Assembly: GCF_030697925.1 (NCBI RefSeq)
Contig: NZ_JAUYOJ010000091.1
Coordinates: 1-42,057 of the forward strand
Reading direction: 5' to 3'
Length of the DNA stretch: 42,057 bases
From: Phenylobacterium sp.
GTDB taxonomy: Bacteria; Pseudomonadota; Alphaproteobacteria; Caulobacterales; Caulobacteraceae
Positions 1 to 7,267 of the stretch are shown here, piece by piece (the stretch's first letter is position 1; every line of letters starts with the position of its first letter). The notes beneath the pieces are model-generated. The model saw only the letters and a program-made list of their open reading frames with translations, was not told the DNA's origin and did no database searches. The position numbers and the translations under genes are program-made.

Positions 1-139
1 GCTGCGCAAGGCCGCCGAACGCACCGTCGAGGCCACCTGGCGCCGCATCGGCCAACTCCTCGACCACTTCACCCCAACCGAGTGCGCCAACTACCTCGTC
101 AACTCAGGCTACGCTCCATGCTAAAACGGTCATGCTCTA
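1..139 (+). mobile_element. IS630-family element, right (3') end
   Basis: This is the tail of an insertion sequence entering from the left edge. It holds the end of the transposase gene and a terminal inverted repeat at 119-137. That repeat matches, in reverse complement, the element start at 41922-41940 apart from two substitutions and one indel. The element ends at 137 and is followed by TA (138-139), the dinucleotide IS630/Tc1-type elements use and duplicate. Most of the element lies outside the window. Confidence 0.8.
2..124 (+). CDS. IS630-family transposase, C-terminal 40 residues (partial)
   Basis: The reading frame is open from the window edge to a TAA at 122-124. The 40 residues contain ERTVEATWRRIG and end in TPTECANYLVNSGYAPC, which is the usual end of IS630-family DDE transposases (ECANYxxNxGY). 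The DDE catalytic residues are upstream of the window, so completeness cannot be judged. The frame ends inside the right inverted repeat, as is common in these elements. Family assignment is from motif recognition only. Confidence 0.8.
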   Translation: MRKAAERTVEATWRRIGQLLDHFTPTECANYLVNSGYAPC

Positions 140-748
140 GAGCTGCGTCTTGTAGCTCTCGATGATCTGCTCATCGCTGACCGTCGGCTTGCCCATGTTG
201 AGCTGGTCCATGACCATCTCGGCGCCGGAGGGCAGGGTGGCCCGGTCCACCTGGGCCTCAGGGTCCCAGAGCCGGCCGCGCATGATCGCCTTCGGACAGT
301 GGAAGTAGGCCTCCTCCACCGCGATGCTGACCACCAGGCGTGGGGTCTTCCCGAACTCCACGAACTGGTCGAGCAACGCCGGATCGTCGGTGGCCGAGGC
401 CCGGCCATTGACCCGGAACACATCGTCGAAGCCGGGGATCATGAACATCAGCCCGATCCGGCCCGGGCCGCCCAGCAGGTTGCGCAGGGTGTCGAGGCGG
501 TTGTTGCCGGGCCGGTCGGGAAGGTGGAGGGTCGCGCCGTCCTCGCTGACATGGACGAAGCCCGGCTCGCCGCCGCGCGGGGAGACGTCGATCGATCCGT
601 CGGGTCCGGCCGAACTCACCACGCAGAAGGGCGAGAGCGCGATGAAGCTCTTCCCGTGCTTCTCCACATGGGGCAGCGCTTTCTCCAGGACGAGCTTGCC
701 GGGCGGCCGGTAGATCCGGTCGAGATCGGCGAGGTCCAGCGTCTTCAT
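137..748 (-). CDS. PPOX-type FMN-binding protein (MSMEG_1061/DR2398-like)
   Basis: A 203-residue protein of the pyridoxamine 5'-phosphate oxidase split-barrel fold. The segment SSAGPDGSIDVSPRGG, then LPDRPGNNRLDTLRNLL, and later EEAYFHCPKAIMRGRLW are typical of the subfamily often annotated as FMN-binding PPOX DR2398. These are flavin-binding proteins of mostly unknown substrate. I chose the ATG at 748 because GGAGAG lies about eight bases upstream; an in-frame ATG at 778 would add ten poor residues. The stop codon is TAG at 137-139, and its TA is the IS630 target dinucleotide. The C-terminus (YKTQL) was therefore cut by the insertion, probably losing a terminal Tyr or a few residues. Function is likely little changed. 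Confidence 0.8.
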   Translation of the reverse strand: MKTLDLADLDRIYRPPGKLVLEKALPHVEKHGKSFIALSPFCVVSSAGPDGSIDVSPRGGEPGFVHVSEDGATLHLPDRPGNNRLDTLRNLLGGPGRIGLMFMIPGFDDVFRVNGRASATDDPALLDQFVEFGKTPRLVVSIAVEEAYFHCPKAIMRGRLWDPEAQVDRATLPSGAEMVMDQLNMGKPTVSDEQIIESYKTQL

Positions 749-898
749 GGCGGCTCTCCACTTGCGAGGCGTTCGCAACTATGCGCGTGCAAGCCCGGGT
801 TGTCATCCCTAGATGAACAGAACCTCGCGCCCGACGTCAGAAATGGGCCATCTTGTCCGGGCTAGAACGACACGGACGCTTCACGCTAAAGGCCAGGC

Positions 899-1342
899 AT
901 GCTCCGCACGACCCTCTTCGCAGCCCTTGTCGCCGGCGCCTTCGCCGTTCCGGCGTTCGCCCAGGATGGCGCGATCCTTCCGGGCTACTGGGAGGTGACC
1001 AACAAGGTCAGCGCGGTGATCAGCCAGACCAAGAAGGAGACCCGCTGCATCACCCCCTCGGAGGTGCAGAAGTTCATGATGGGGCCGTCCAATCGCCACT
1101 ACAAATGCGACTATCCCACCCGGATCTTCAAAGGCGGCAAGATCACGCTGAAGGGCAAGTGCGCCACCAAGAACGGCCACACCGCCCTGCTGGAGGCCAC
1201 CGGCTCCTATTCGCCCACGACCTTCAAGATGGTGGCCGATATCGACACCTCCTGGTCGGGCCTACCGCTCAGCGGCCGGGCGACGACCGAGGCCAAGCGG
1301 ATCTCCGACACCTGCCCCGCACCGGCGGCCGCGCCGTCCTAG
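899..1342 (+). CDS. Secreted DUF3617-family protein
   Basis: A 147-residue protein with an N-terminal signal peptide (hydrophobic stretch ending VPAFA before QDG). The body begins LPGYWEVTNKVS, has TRCITPSEVQKFM, and contains four cysteines outside the signal peptide that could pair. This is the pattern of DUF3617 proteins, small periplasmic proteins of unknown function common in alpha- and gammaproteobacteria. It stands alone between a convergent PPOX gene and a downstream SCP2 gene. No catalytic motif is visible. Confidence 0.75.
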   Translation: MLRTTLFAALVAGAFAVPAFAQDGAILPGYWEVTNKVSAVISQTKKETRCITPSEVQKFMMGPSNRHYKCDYPTRIFKGGKITLKGKCATKNGHTALLEATGSYSPTTFKMVADIDTSWSGLPLSGRATTEAKRISDTCPAPAAAPS

Positions 1343-1449
1343 ACCGAGCGATCGACGGGCGCCGTCGCCAAAACCCTAGCGGCGCCGTTTACTTGCCGCG
1401 CGCCAGGGGCGAAGGTGCCGCTCACTTCCCCGTGAGAGACGATCCCCGC

Positions 1450-1758
1450 ATGGCGACCCTTCAGGAACTGACGCAGCGTGTGAAGGCCGCGGTCGGCGAG
1501 GACGCCGGCCTGGGCAAGAGCTTCAAGATCGACCTGCGCGGCGAAGGCTTCATCCATATCGACGGCGACGCGGTCACCAATGAGGACAAGCCCGCTGACC
1601 TGACCGTGTCGGTCAAGCACGCCGATCTGGAGGCCCTTGGCCGCCGGCAGCTCGATCCCATGACCGCGGTCATGACCGGCCGGTTGAAGCTGTCGGACAT
1701 GGGCCTGGCCATGTCGCTGCAGCCGCAGATGCAAGCGCTGTTCTCCAAGCTCGGATGA
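1450..1758 (+). CDS. SCP2 sterol-binding domain protein
   Basis: A 102-residue single-domain protein. The order is an N-terminal helix, FKIDLRGEGFIHIDG, then DLTVSVKHADLEAL and TAVMTGRLKLSDMGLAMSLQ. This is the standard SCP2 (sterol carrier protein 2) fold, whose bacterial members bind lipids or acyl chains in a hydrophobic tunnel. The frame is open well upstream, but the ATG at 1450 gives the normal family length and start. It lies seven bases before the following alpha/beta hydrolase, so the two are probably co-transcribed, which suggests a lipid-related role. The ligand is unknown. Confidence 0.85.
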   Translation: MATLQELTQRVKAAVGEDAGLGKSFKIDLRGEGFIHIDGDAVTNEDKPADLTVSVKHADLEALGRRQLDPMTAVMTGRLKLSDMGLAMSLQPQMQALFSKLG

Positions 1759-1765
1759 GACGACC

Positions 1766-3154
1766 GTGACCGCTCCCCTCATCGCCATCCCCACTGCGCC
1801 GATCCCCCAGGGCGGCGAGGCCGACTGGTTCAGCGGCGCCGGCGGCGTCCGCCTTCGCGCGGCCCTGTTCCCGGCCAAGGGCAAGGCCGTGGGCTCGGTG
1901 GTGCTGAGCGGCGGACGCACCGAACCCATCGAGAAGTATTTCGAGGTCGTCGAGGAACTGACCGCCCGCGGCTTCGTGGTGCTGACCCACGACTGGCGCG
2001 GCCAGGGGCTGTCGCATCGCGACCTGCAGGACCGCCTGGCTGGCCACGCCGACGGCTACCAGGCCTTCCTGCGCGACTACGAGGCCCTGCTGGCCGCCTA
2101 CGGCCCGCGCTTGCCCAAGCCCTGGTACGCGCTCGGCCACTCCATGGGCGGTTGCCTGACCCTGCTGGCGCTCGCCCACGGCCAGGCCAAGCACTTCGAG
2201 GGCGCCCTGCTCTCGGCTCCGATGCTGGGCGTGCGCACCGGCAATATCCCCCTGGCGATCGCGCGCGGCCTGGCCGGCCTCAACGTGCTGATCGGCCGCG
2301 CCGGACGCTATGCCCGGCCGCCGTCGAGCGCGCCCGAGACCTTCGAGACCAATGTGCTTACCCATGACCGCGCCCGCTGGACGCGGACCCAGGCGCAGGT
2401 CGCAGCCCATCCGGAACTGGCGCTGGGCGGCCCCACCTGGGGCTGGCTCGACTTCGCCTTCCGAGCCACCGCCTATCTCGGCCAGGCAGGGAACTTGAAA
2501 AGCGTGGCGATTCCGGTCGTCATCTGCTCGGCGGAAGAAGACAAGCTTATCGACAACGATGCGCAACGGACCGTGGCCGCGAAACTGCCGAAGGGCGAGT
2601 TCCTCGACGTGCCGGGCGCCTACCACGAAATCCTGATGGAGACGGACACTATGCGGAACATCTTCTTGCGAGCGTTCGACGCTCTGACGGGCAAGTCGCC
2701 CGCCCCGACTCCCGCCGCCGCGCCGGCCGCCGCCGCGCCGACCCCCGCGCCCGCTCCAGTGGCTGCCGCCGCTCCGGCTCCCACTCCGGCTCCCGCCCCC
2801 GCAGCTGCCGCGCCGAAAGCTGCGGCTCCGAAACCCACGGCCCCCAAGCCGGTCGCGAAGAAGGCCCCGGCCAAGGCCGCGACGCCGAAAGCGGCCGCCA
2901 AGCCCGTCGCGGCGAAGAAGGCTCCCGCCAAAGTCGCCGCGAAGCCGGTTGCTGCGGCCAAGCCCGCGGCCAAGAAGGCGGCTGCGAAACCTGCCGCGAA
3001 GTCCGCGCCCAAGGCCGCCGCGCCGAAGAAGGCGCCCGCCAAGCCCGCCGCGAAGCCGGCCGCCGCCAAGGTGGTCAAGCCCGCCGCGGCCAAGCCGGCT
3101 CCGAAGGCCGCAAAGAAACCCGCCGCCGCGAAGAAGCCGGCGCCGAAGAAGTAG
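1766..3154 (+). CDS. Alpha/beta hydrolase with a Lys/Ala/Pro-rich C-terminal tail
   Basis: A 462-residue protein starting at GTG. Residues 1-310 form a serine-hydrolase domain like monoacylglycerol lipases (Hydrolase_4/S33 type). The nucleophile elbow GHSMGG places Ser126, with Asp259 in AEEDKLID and His287 in PGAYHE as the likely triad. Residues from about 311 on are low complexity: first Ala/Pro repeats, then many PAKKA/AAKPA repeats resembling the tail of histone H1 or alphaproteobacterial H1-like proteins. The tail is strongly basic and could bind DNA, polyphosphate or a polyester granule surface; that is inference. It follows the SCP2 gene by seven bases. The end abuts the convergent hisN-like gene with no gap. 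The substrate is probably a lipid ester. Confidence 0.85.
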   Translation: MTAPLIAIPTAPIPQGGEADWFSGAGGVRLRAALFPAKGKAVGSVVLSGGRTEPIEKYFEVVEELTARGFVVLTHDWRGQGLSHRDLQDRLAGHADGYQAFLRDYEALLAAYGPRLPKPWYALGHSMGGCLTLLALAHGQAKHFEGALLSAPMLGVRTGNIPLAIARGLAGLNVLIGRAGRYARPPSSAPETFETNVLTHDRARWTRTQAQVAAHPELALGGPTWGWLDFAFRATAYLGQAGNLKSVAIPVVICSAEEDKLIDNDAQRTVAAKLPKGEFLDVPGAYHEILMETDTMRNIFLRAFDALTGKSPAPTPAAAPAAAAPTPAPAPVAAAAPAPTPAPAPAAAAPKAAAPKPTAPKPVAKKAPAKAATPKAAAKPVAAKKAPAKVAAKPVAAAKPAAKKAAAKPAAKSAPKAAAPKKAPAKPAAKPAAAKVVKPAAAKPAPKAAKKPAAAKKPAPKK

Positions 3155-3976
3155 CTATTTCGCCGACCGCCGGAGCGCGACCAGGGCCTCATCCAGGCAG
3201 GCCTGGTCGCCGGCGATGACGATCTGACCGCCGTGCTGGCCGACCGGCGCCCCGCGCCAGTCGGTGACCACGCCGCCCGCGCCCGCGATCAGCGGAATGG
3301 CGCTCTCGATGTCCCAGGACTTCAGGCCGGCCTCGATGACCATGTCCATCGTTCCGGCCGCCACCATGGCGTAGGCGTAGGCGTCGCAGCCCAGCCGCGC
3401 CAGCTTGGCCGCCGCCCGCACCTGGGTCCAGGCGCCCAGCTCCGGCCCGTCGAAACAGCCCTCGGGATCGGTGGTGGCGATGATGGCGTCGGTGAGCTTG
3501 GGGCAGGGCCTAACCCTCAGCGGCCGGCTCCCGCCACGCGACATCAGCCGCGAACCGCCGGCATGGCCGATATAGAGCTCGCCGAGATAGGGTTGTCCGA
3601 TGGAGCCCAGGACCGGCTTCCCCTGGTGGCGCAGGCCGATCAGGGTGCACCACAGCGGCAGGCCGGCGATGAAGGCCCGCGTGCCGTCGACGGGATCCAG
3701 CACCCAGACGAACTCGGCGTCCGGGCGATCCTCGCCGTATTCCTCGCCGATCACCCCGTGTTCGGGATGGCGCTGCGAGATCAGTTGTCGGATGGCGGCC
3801 TCCGCGCCCTTGTCGGCGGCGGTGACGGGATCGAAGCCCTTGGCTCCGCCCTTGTCTTCCAGGCCGTGGTCGGCGCGGAACAGCGGTTCGATGGCGGCCG
3901 CCGAGGCGGCGTTGAGCTCGATCAGGAAGCTGTCCAGCTCAGAAAGACGGCCGGCGGCGAGGTTGGAGTCGGGCAT
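3155..3976 (-). CDS. hisN: Inositol-monophosphatase-family phosphatase, probably HisN-type histidinol-phosphatase
   Basis: A 273-residue Mg-dependent phosphatase of the IMPase superfamily. Metal-binding motifs are visible: GEEYG (Glu78/Glu79), WVLDPVDGT (Asp94, Asp97) and KSWDIESAIPLI near residue 220. The form LDPVDGTRAFIAG with GEEYGEDR matches the histidinol-phosphatase HisN group that performs the penultimate step of histidine synthesis in many actinobacteria and alphaproteobacteria. Inositol- or fructose-1,6-bisphosphatase activity cannot be excluded from sequence alone. There are no other his genes nearby. The ATG at 3976 fits family length. Confidence 0.8.
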   Translation of the reverse strand: MPDSNLAAGRLSELDSFLIELNAASAAAIEPLFRADHGLEDKGGAKGFDPVTAADKGAEAAIRQLISQRHPEHGVIGEEYGEDRPDAEFVWVLDPVDGTRAFIAGLPLWCTLIGLRHQGKPVLGSIGQPYLGELYIGHAGGSRLMSRGGSRPLRVRPCPKLTDAIIATTDPEGCFDGPELGAWTQVRAAAKLARLGCDAYAYAMVAAGTMDMVIEAGLKSWDIESAIPLIAGAGGVVTDWRGAPVGQHGGQIVIAGDQACLDEALVALRRSAK

Positions 3977-4052
3977 GGCTCCCGCTTTACCCCGCCGCCG
4001 GTCCCCGCGAAATCCCCCCCCAGGGCCCGCGGGTCGCCAATGTCGCGTTGGC

Positions 4053-4445
4053 TCAGGCGATGGGATGGTCGCCGTTGAGCGACTTGGCGAGGTCTAGGAG
4101 ACGGCGGCGCGGACGCTCGCCGAGCTGGTAGTAGGCGCGGATCAGGTCGAGGGTTTCCTTGCGGGCGAACATCTCGCCGCCGGCTTCACCTTCGCCCGCG
4201 GTCTCGCGCTGCGCGGCTTCGGCGAAGCCGTCGTAGAAGTAGCCGACCGGCACTTCCAGGGCTTCGGAGAGCTGCCACAGGCGGGCCGCGGAGATGCGGT
4301 TGGCGCCGCACTCGTACTTCTGGATTTGCTGGAACCGGACGCCGCAGGCGCCGGCCAGTTGTTGTTGGGTCAGGCCGAGCAGCCGGCGACGCCGGCGAAG
4401 ACGCTTGCCCAGGTGAACGTCGATGTTGTTGCCCATGGGCTCCAT
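4053..4445 (-). CDS. XRE-family helix-turn-helix regulator
   Basis: A 130-residue DNA-binding protein. The Cro/CI-type HTH spans roughly residues 12-66: GKRLRRRRRLLGLTQQQLA, then GVRFQQIQKYECGANRIS and LWQLSEALEVPVGYFYDG. This is the compact regulator with a C-terminal helical tail (ETLDLIRAYYQL) found in many alphaproteobacteria. I prefer ATG 4445 because GAGGGGG precedes it by about five bases; longer in-frame starts add a poor leader. It is divergent from the LpxL-like acyltransferase gene, 127 bp away, and could regulate itself or that gene. Target unknown. Confidence 0.8.
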   Translation of the reverse strand: MEPMGNNIDVHLGKRLRRRRRLLGLTQQQLAGACGVRFQQIQKYECGANRISAARLWQLSEALEVPVGYFYDGFAEAAQRETAGEGEAGGEMFARKETLDLIRAYYQLGERPRRRLLDLAKSLNGDHPIA

Positions 4446-4468
4446 ATCGCCCCCTCGCATCTGCTTGG

Positions 4469-4491
4469 AGCCGTCCCAAAACGAAACGGCT
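4469..4491. repeat. Short inverted repeat in the XRE/lpxL-like intergenic region
   Basis: AGCCGT at 4469-4474 and ACGGCT at 4486-4491 form a perfect 6 bp inverted repeat with an 11 bp spacer, 24 bp upstream of the chosen XRE start. The position suits an autoregulatory operator, but a 6 bp repeat is weak evidence in GC-rich DNA. Confidence 0.3.
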
Positions 4492-4572
4492 TGAGCTGGA
4501 TCGCGCAAATCGCGCGCCAAGCGAGCGGGGTTCGCGTTGCACGGAGGGGAACGACGCGACTAGTAGAGGGGG

Positions 4573-5487
4573 ATGACCCAAGCTGGACCCTCGCGATGGC
4601 AGGATTTCCTCTGGCGCCTCGAGGCCATGGCCTTCGATGCGGTGATCCTGCTCGCCCGTACCCTGCCCGTGGACACGGTCTCCGACTTCGGCGCCTGGTT
4701 TTTCAAGACCTTAGGCCCGCTGACCAGCGCCCATCGGGTGGCCGAGACCAACCTGAGGATCGTCTTTCCCCAGGCCTCCGAAGCCGAAGTCGGCCGCCTG
4801 CTGCGGGCGCAATGGGACAATACCGGCCGCACCTTCCTGGAGCTGCTGATCATGGACCGGATCATCGGAGATCCAGATCGAGTCGAGGTGGTGAACGCCG
4901 CCCGCCTGCGGCAGATCGCCGCCAAGAAGGAGCCCGTGGTGTTCGTTTCGGGCCACTTCTCGAATTTCGAGGTGATGCCCGCGGTGATCGTGAATTCGCC
5001 GGTGGTCAGCCAGATCACCTATCGGGCGATGAACAACCCGCATGTGGAGGCGCGGGTCCGTGACTATCGCTTCCGCTACGGGGTCCGCTATTTCGCGCCC
5101 AAGGGCGGCGACGGCGCGCGCGAACTCCTCGCCGCCCTGGGGCGAGGCGAGTCCGTGGCCCTGATGAACGACCAGAAGTTCAACGGCGGGGTGGCCGCGC
5201 CGTTTTTCGGCCGCACCGTCCACACCGCGCCCGGCCCCTCGCGCCTGGCCCTGCGGTTCGACACCGTGCTGCAACCCATGTCGGTGCAGCGCAAGCACAA
5301 GGCCCGCTTCCGCGTGGTGGTCCACGACCCGATCGAGCTCACCAAGACCGGCGACATGGCCGCCGACATCGAGGCCGGCGTGCGCAGGATCAATGCCTTC
5401 ATCGAGGCCCAGGTGCTGGAACGGCCCGCCGAATGGTTCTGGACCCACAGGCGCTGGCCCAGCGAGGTCTACAGGCGCGCGCGGTGA
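4573..5487 (+). CDS. LpxL/HtrB-family lipid A acyltransferase
   Basis: A 304-residue membrane-associated acyltransferase that would transfer a secondary acyl chain to a lipid A precursor at the inner membrane. The catalytic HX4E motif is seen as SGHFSNFE (His128, Glu133). Other family features are AETNLRIVFPQ near the N-terminus, ALMNDQKF, and the C-terminal FIEAQVLERPAEWFWTHRRW. Length is normal for LpxL/LpxM. ATG 4573 is preceded by GAGGGG. It is divergent from the XRE regulator and followed 104 bp later by lepB on the same strand. Whether it is the lauroyl or myristoyl enzyme, or acts on another lipid, is not decidable here. Confidence 0.85.
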   Translation: MTQAGPSRWQDFLWRLEAMAFDAVILLARTLPVDTVSDFGAWFFKTLGPLTSAHRVAETNLRIVFPQASEAEVGRLLRAQWDNTGRTFLELLIMDRIIGDPDRVEVVNAARLRQIAAKKEPVVFVSGHFSNFEVMPAVIVNSPVVSQITYRAMNNPHVEARVRDYRFRYGVRYFAPKGGDGARELLAALGRGESVALMNDQKFNGGVAAPFFGRTVHTAPGPSRLALRFDTVLQPMSVQRKHKARFRVVVHDPIELTKTGDMAADIEAGVRRINAFIEAQVLERPAEWFWTHRRWPSEVYRRAR

Positions 5488-5591
5488 GCCTGTCCGGACA
5501 GACGAGGCCGACGTCCGGACATAACCTGGCTTGAAGCGGCGGCGCGATGGGCCGATCGAAGGGGCCTTCGATTGGCCTCGGCGAGAGCTTC

Positions 5592-6365
5592 ATGACCGCT
5601 TCCACCCGCGACGCCGGCCCCGCCGGCGCCAAGTCGTTCGCCGCCGAGGTCGCCGACACCCTCAAGACCGTCGGTGTGGCCCTGTTGATCGCCCTGGTCC
5701 TGCGGGTGATCCTTTTCCAGCCCTACACCATTCCCACGGCCTCAATGGAGCCGGCCCTGCTGACCGGCGACTACATCATCGTCTCGAAGTTCGACTACGG
5801 CTGGAGCCGCCACTCCATCCCGTTCAGCCCGCCCCTGCCGGCCGGCCGGATGATGGGCAAGCCGCCGAAACGGGGCGACGTGGTGGTGTTCAAACTGCCC
5901 CGCGACCTGCGCGAGACCTATATCAAGCGGCTCATCGGCCTGCCGGGCGACCGGGTGCAGGTGGTCGGCGGGACCATCTCGGTCAACGGCGTCCCCATCG
6001 CGCGGACGCCGCTGGGTCCGGTCGAGGATCCGGGCGAGCCGGGCCTGACGGTGATGCGCGAGCAGGAGGCCAAGCCGAGCGGCCAGACCTACACGACCTT
6101 CGATCGGGGACCGGGCCGGCCCGGCGACGACACCGAGGTCTATGTGGTGCCGGAGGGCCGTTACTTCGTCATGGGCGACAATCGCGACAACTCCCTGGAC
6201 AGCCGCTGGCCGAGCGAGGTCGGGGTCGGTTTCGTCCCGGCCGACAACCTGATGGGCAAGGCGCGGTTCATCCTGCTGTCGTGGCGGGGCGGCGCCGAGA
6301 TCTTCAAACCCTGGACCTGGGTGATGCGGTTCGATCCGGACCGCGCCTTCCAGGCCCTGCGATGA
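5592..6365 (+). CDS. lepB: Signal peptidase I
   Basis: A 257-residue type I signal peptidase that cleaves secretory preproteins at the periplasmic face of the inner membrane. One N-terminal membrane segment (about residues 27-43) leads into the Ser box PTASMEPALLTGDY (catalytic Ser51). The Lys box YIKRLIGLPGD gives Lys112, and YFVMGDNRDNSLDSRW is the conserved box E. An in-frame ATG at 5547 would add 15 residues; I chose 5592 because a GCGAGAG lies just upstream and the N-terminus then matches the family. In Caulobacterales lepB often sits with acpS/rnc, but here it follows an acyltransferase gene. Confidence 0.92.
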   Translation: MTASTRDAGPAGAKSFAAEVADTLKTVGVALLIALVLRVILFQPYTIPTASMEPALLTGDYIIVSKFDYGWSRHSIPFSPPLPAGRMMGKPPKRGDVVVFKLPRDLRETYIKRLIGLPGDRVQVVGGTISVNGVPIARTPLGPVEDPGEPGLTVMREQEAKPSGQTYTTFDRGPGRPGDDTEVYVVPEGRYFVMGDNRDNSLDSRWPSEVGVGFVPADNLMGKARFILLSWRGGAEIFKPWTWVMRFDPDRAFQALR

Positions 6366-6368
6366 GAC

Positions 6369-6764
6369 CTATCGCCGGGGCGGGGCGCTTGCTCCGCAAT
6401 ACTCTTCGAAGTTGATCGCGCCGTCGCGGTCGCGGTCGAAACGCGACAGGTCCCGGAAGGTGACCCGGCCGTCGCCGTCGGCGTCCAGGCGTGAGAATTC
6501 GCTCTGGGCGCTGGGCCGGGCGAGCGAGGGCAGGGCGATGGCGCCGACCGCCGCAGCGATCATCGCTCCGGCGATCAGGTGGCGGCGCCGGCGAGGAGCC
6601 GGGCGGGCCGCCTCGCCGTCCAGGTGGCGCTCGATGAAGGCGCGAAGGGTGTCGCTGGCCGAGCGGCCGTCCGACCGGCACCGGGCCATGAACGCCTGCT
6701 TGGTCGGATGTGGAATGCGAATCTCCAGGGATTCGCTCTTTTTCAGCTTCTTGGGTTCAAGCAT
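6369..6764 (-). CDS. Small protein with RHH-like N-terminus, membrane segment and EF-hand
   Basis: A 131-residue protein with an unusual domain order. Residues 1-52 (SLEIRIPHPTKQAFMARC, then SASDTLRAFIERHL) look like a ribbon-helix-helix/Arc-type domain. A basic patch RRRRH precedes one hydrophobic segment (about residues 64-79). The C-terminus has calcium-binding loops: DADGDGRVTFRD fits an EF-hand, followed by DRDRDGAINFEE. I recognise no characterised protein with this layout. ATG 6764 is the most likely start; an ATG at 6848 would add a poor 28-residue leader. It converges with lepB, three bases apart. Confidence 0.65.
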   Translation of the reverse strand: MLEPKKLKKSESLEIRIPHPTKQAFMARCRSDGRSASDTLRAFIERHLDGEAARPAPRRRRHLIAGAMIAAAVGAIALPSLARPSAQSEFSRLDADGDGRVTFRDLSRFDRDRDGAINFEEYCGASAPPRR

Positions 6765-6860
6765 GACGCGACGCCGGAATGATGCGCGGCGCGGGGCCGC
6801 CAAGGGTGTAGCCAAACCCATCTGGCGCCCGGACGACAGCAAAATCATGTCCGGACAGGC

Positions 6861-7262
6861 CTAGCGCGCGACGTCCCTGGTCGGTGACGCTCCAGGGAGG
6901 AGCGTGGTGAGCAGCATGTTCTCGAGGGTCTGTTGTTCGTAGGGCTTGGCCAGGGCCGGGACCTGGGCGAACTGTTCGGTAATGCCGTCGATCCCGTAGC
7001 CGGTCGAGAAGATGAACGGCACATGCCGGCTGCGAAGCGCCTCGGCGACCGGATAGACCTTCTCCCCGCCAAGGTTGACGTCGAGGATGGCGCCGTCGAG
7101 CGCCAGCGCCTCGTCTCCGGCCAGGGCGAGGCCGCGCGACACCGTACCGGCGACGTCCACCACCACGCAGCCGAGGTCGGTGAGCATGAACTCGATCATC
7201 ATGGCGACCATCGCCTCGTCTTCGACGATCAGCAGGCGGAGCCCTGTGAGCGCGGAGCCCAC
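6861..7262 (-). CDS. Single-domain response regulator (FATGUY-type receiver)
   Basis: A receiver-only protein of 133 residues starting at GTG 7262, five bases after the kinase stop codon. It has the acidic pair in IVEDEAM, the phospho-acceptor Asp in GAILDVNLGG, the switch FSTGYG and the conserved Lys in LAKPY. The F-x-T-G-Y motif is that of the FATGUY receivers that in alphaproteobacteria pair with HWE/HisKA_2 kinases and feed general-stress or phosphorelay circuits. No output domain is present, so it probably passes phosphate on or acts by binding. It is the last gene of the TonB receptor-YfiR-kinase operon. Confidence 0.85.
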   Translation of the reverse strand: MGSALTGLRLLIVEDEAMVAMMIEFMLTDLGCVVVDVAGTVSRGLALAGDEALALDGAILDVNLGGEKVYPVAEALRSRHVPFIFSTGYGIDGITEQFAQVPALAKPYEQQTLENMLLTTLLPGASPTRDVAR

Positions 7263-7267
7263 GGCGC

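Noticed and set aside
1356..1440. GC-rich inverted repeat after the DUF3617 gene as a terminator
   Set aside because: The stem is only six bases with a 15-base loop and no T-run; too weak in this composition.
2620..3192. Long antisense frame over the Ala/Lys/Pro tail of the hydrolase (Gly/Ala/Phe-rich)
   Set aside because: It is the mirror image of the low-complexity repeats; composition is extreme and it has no family features or credible start.
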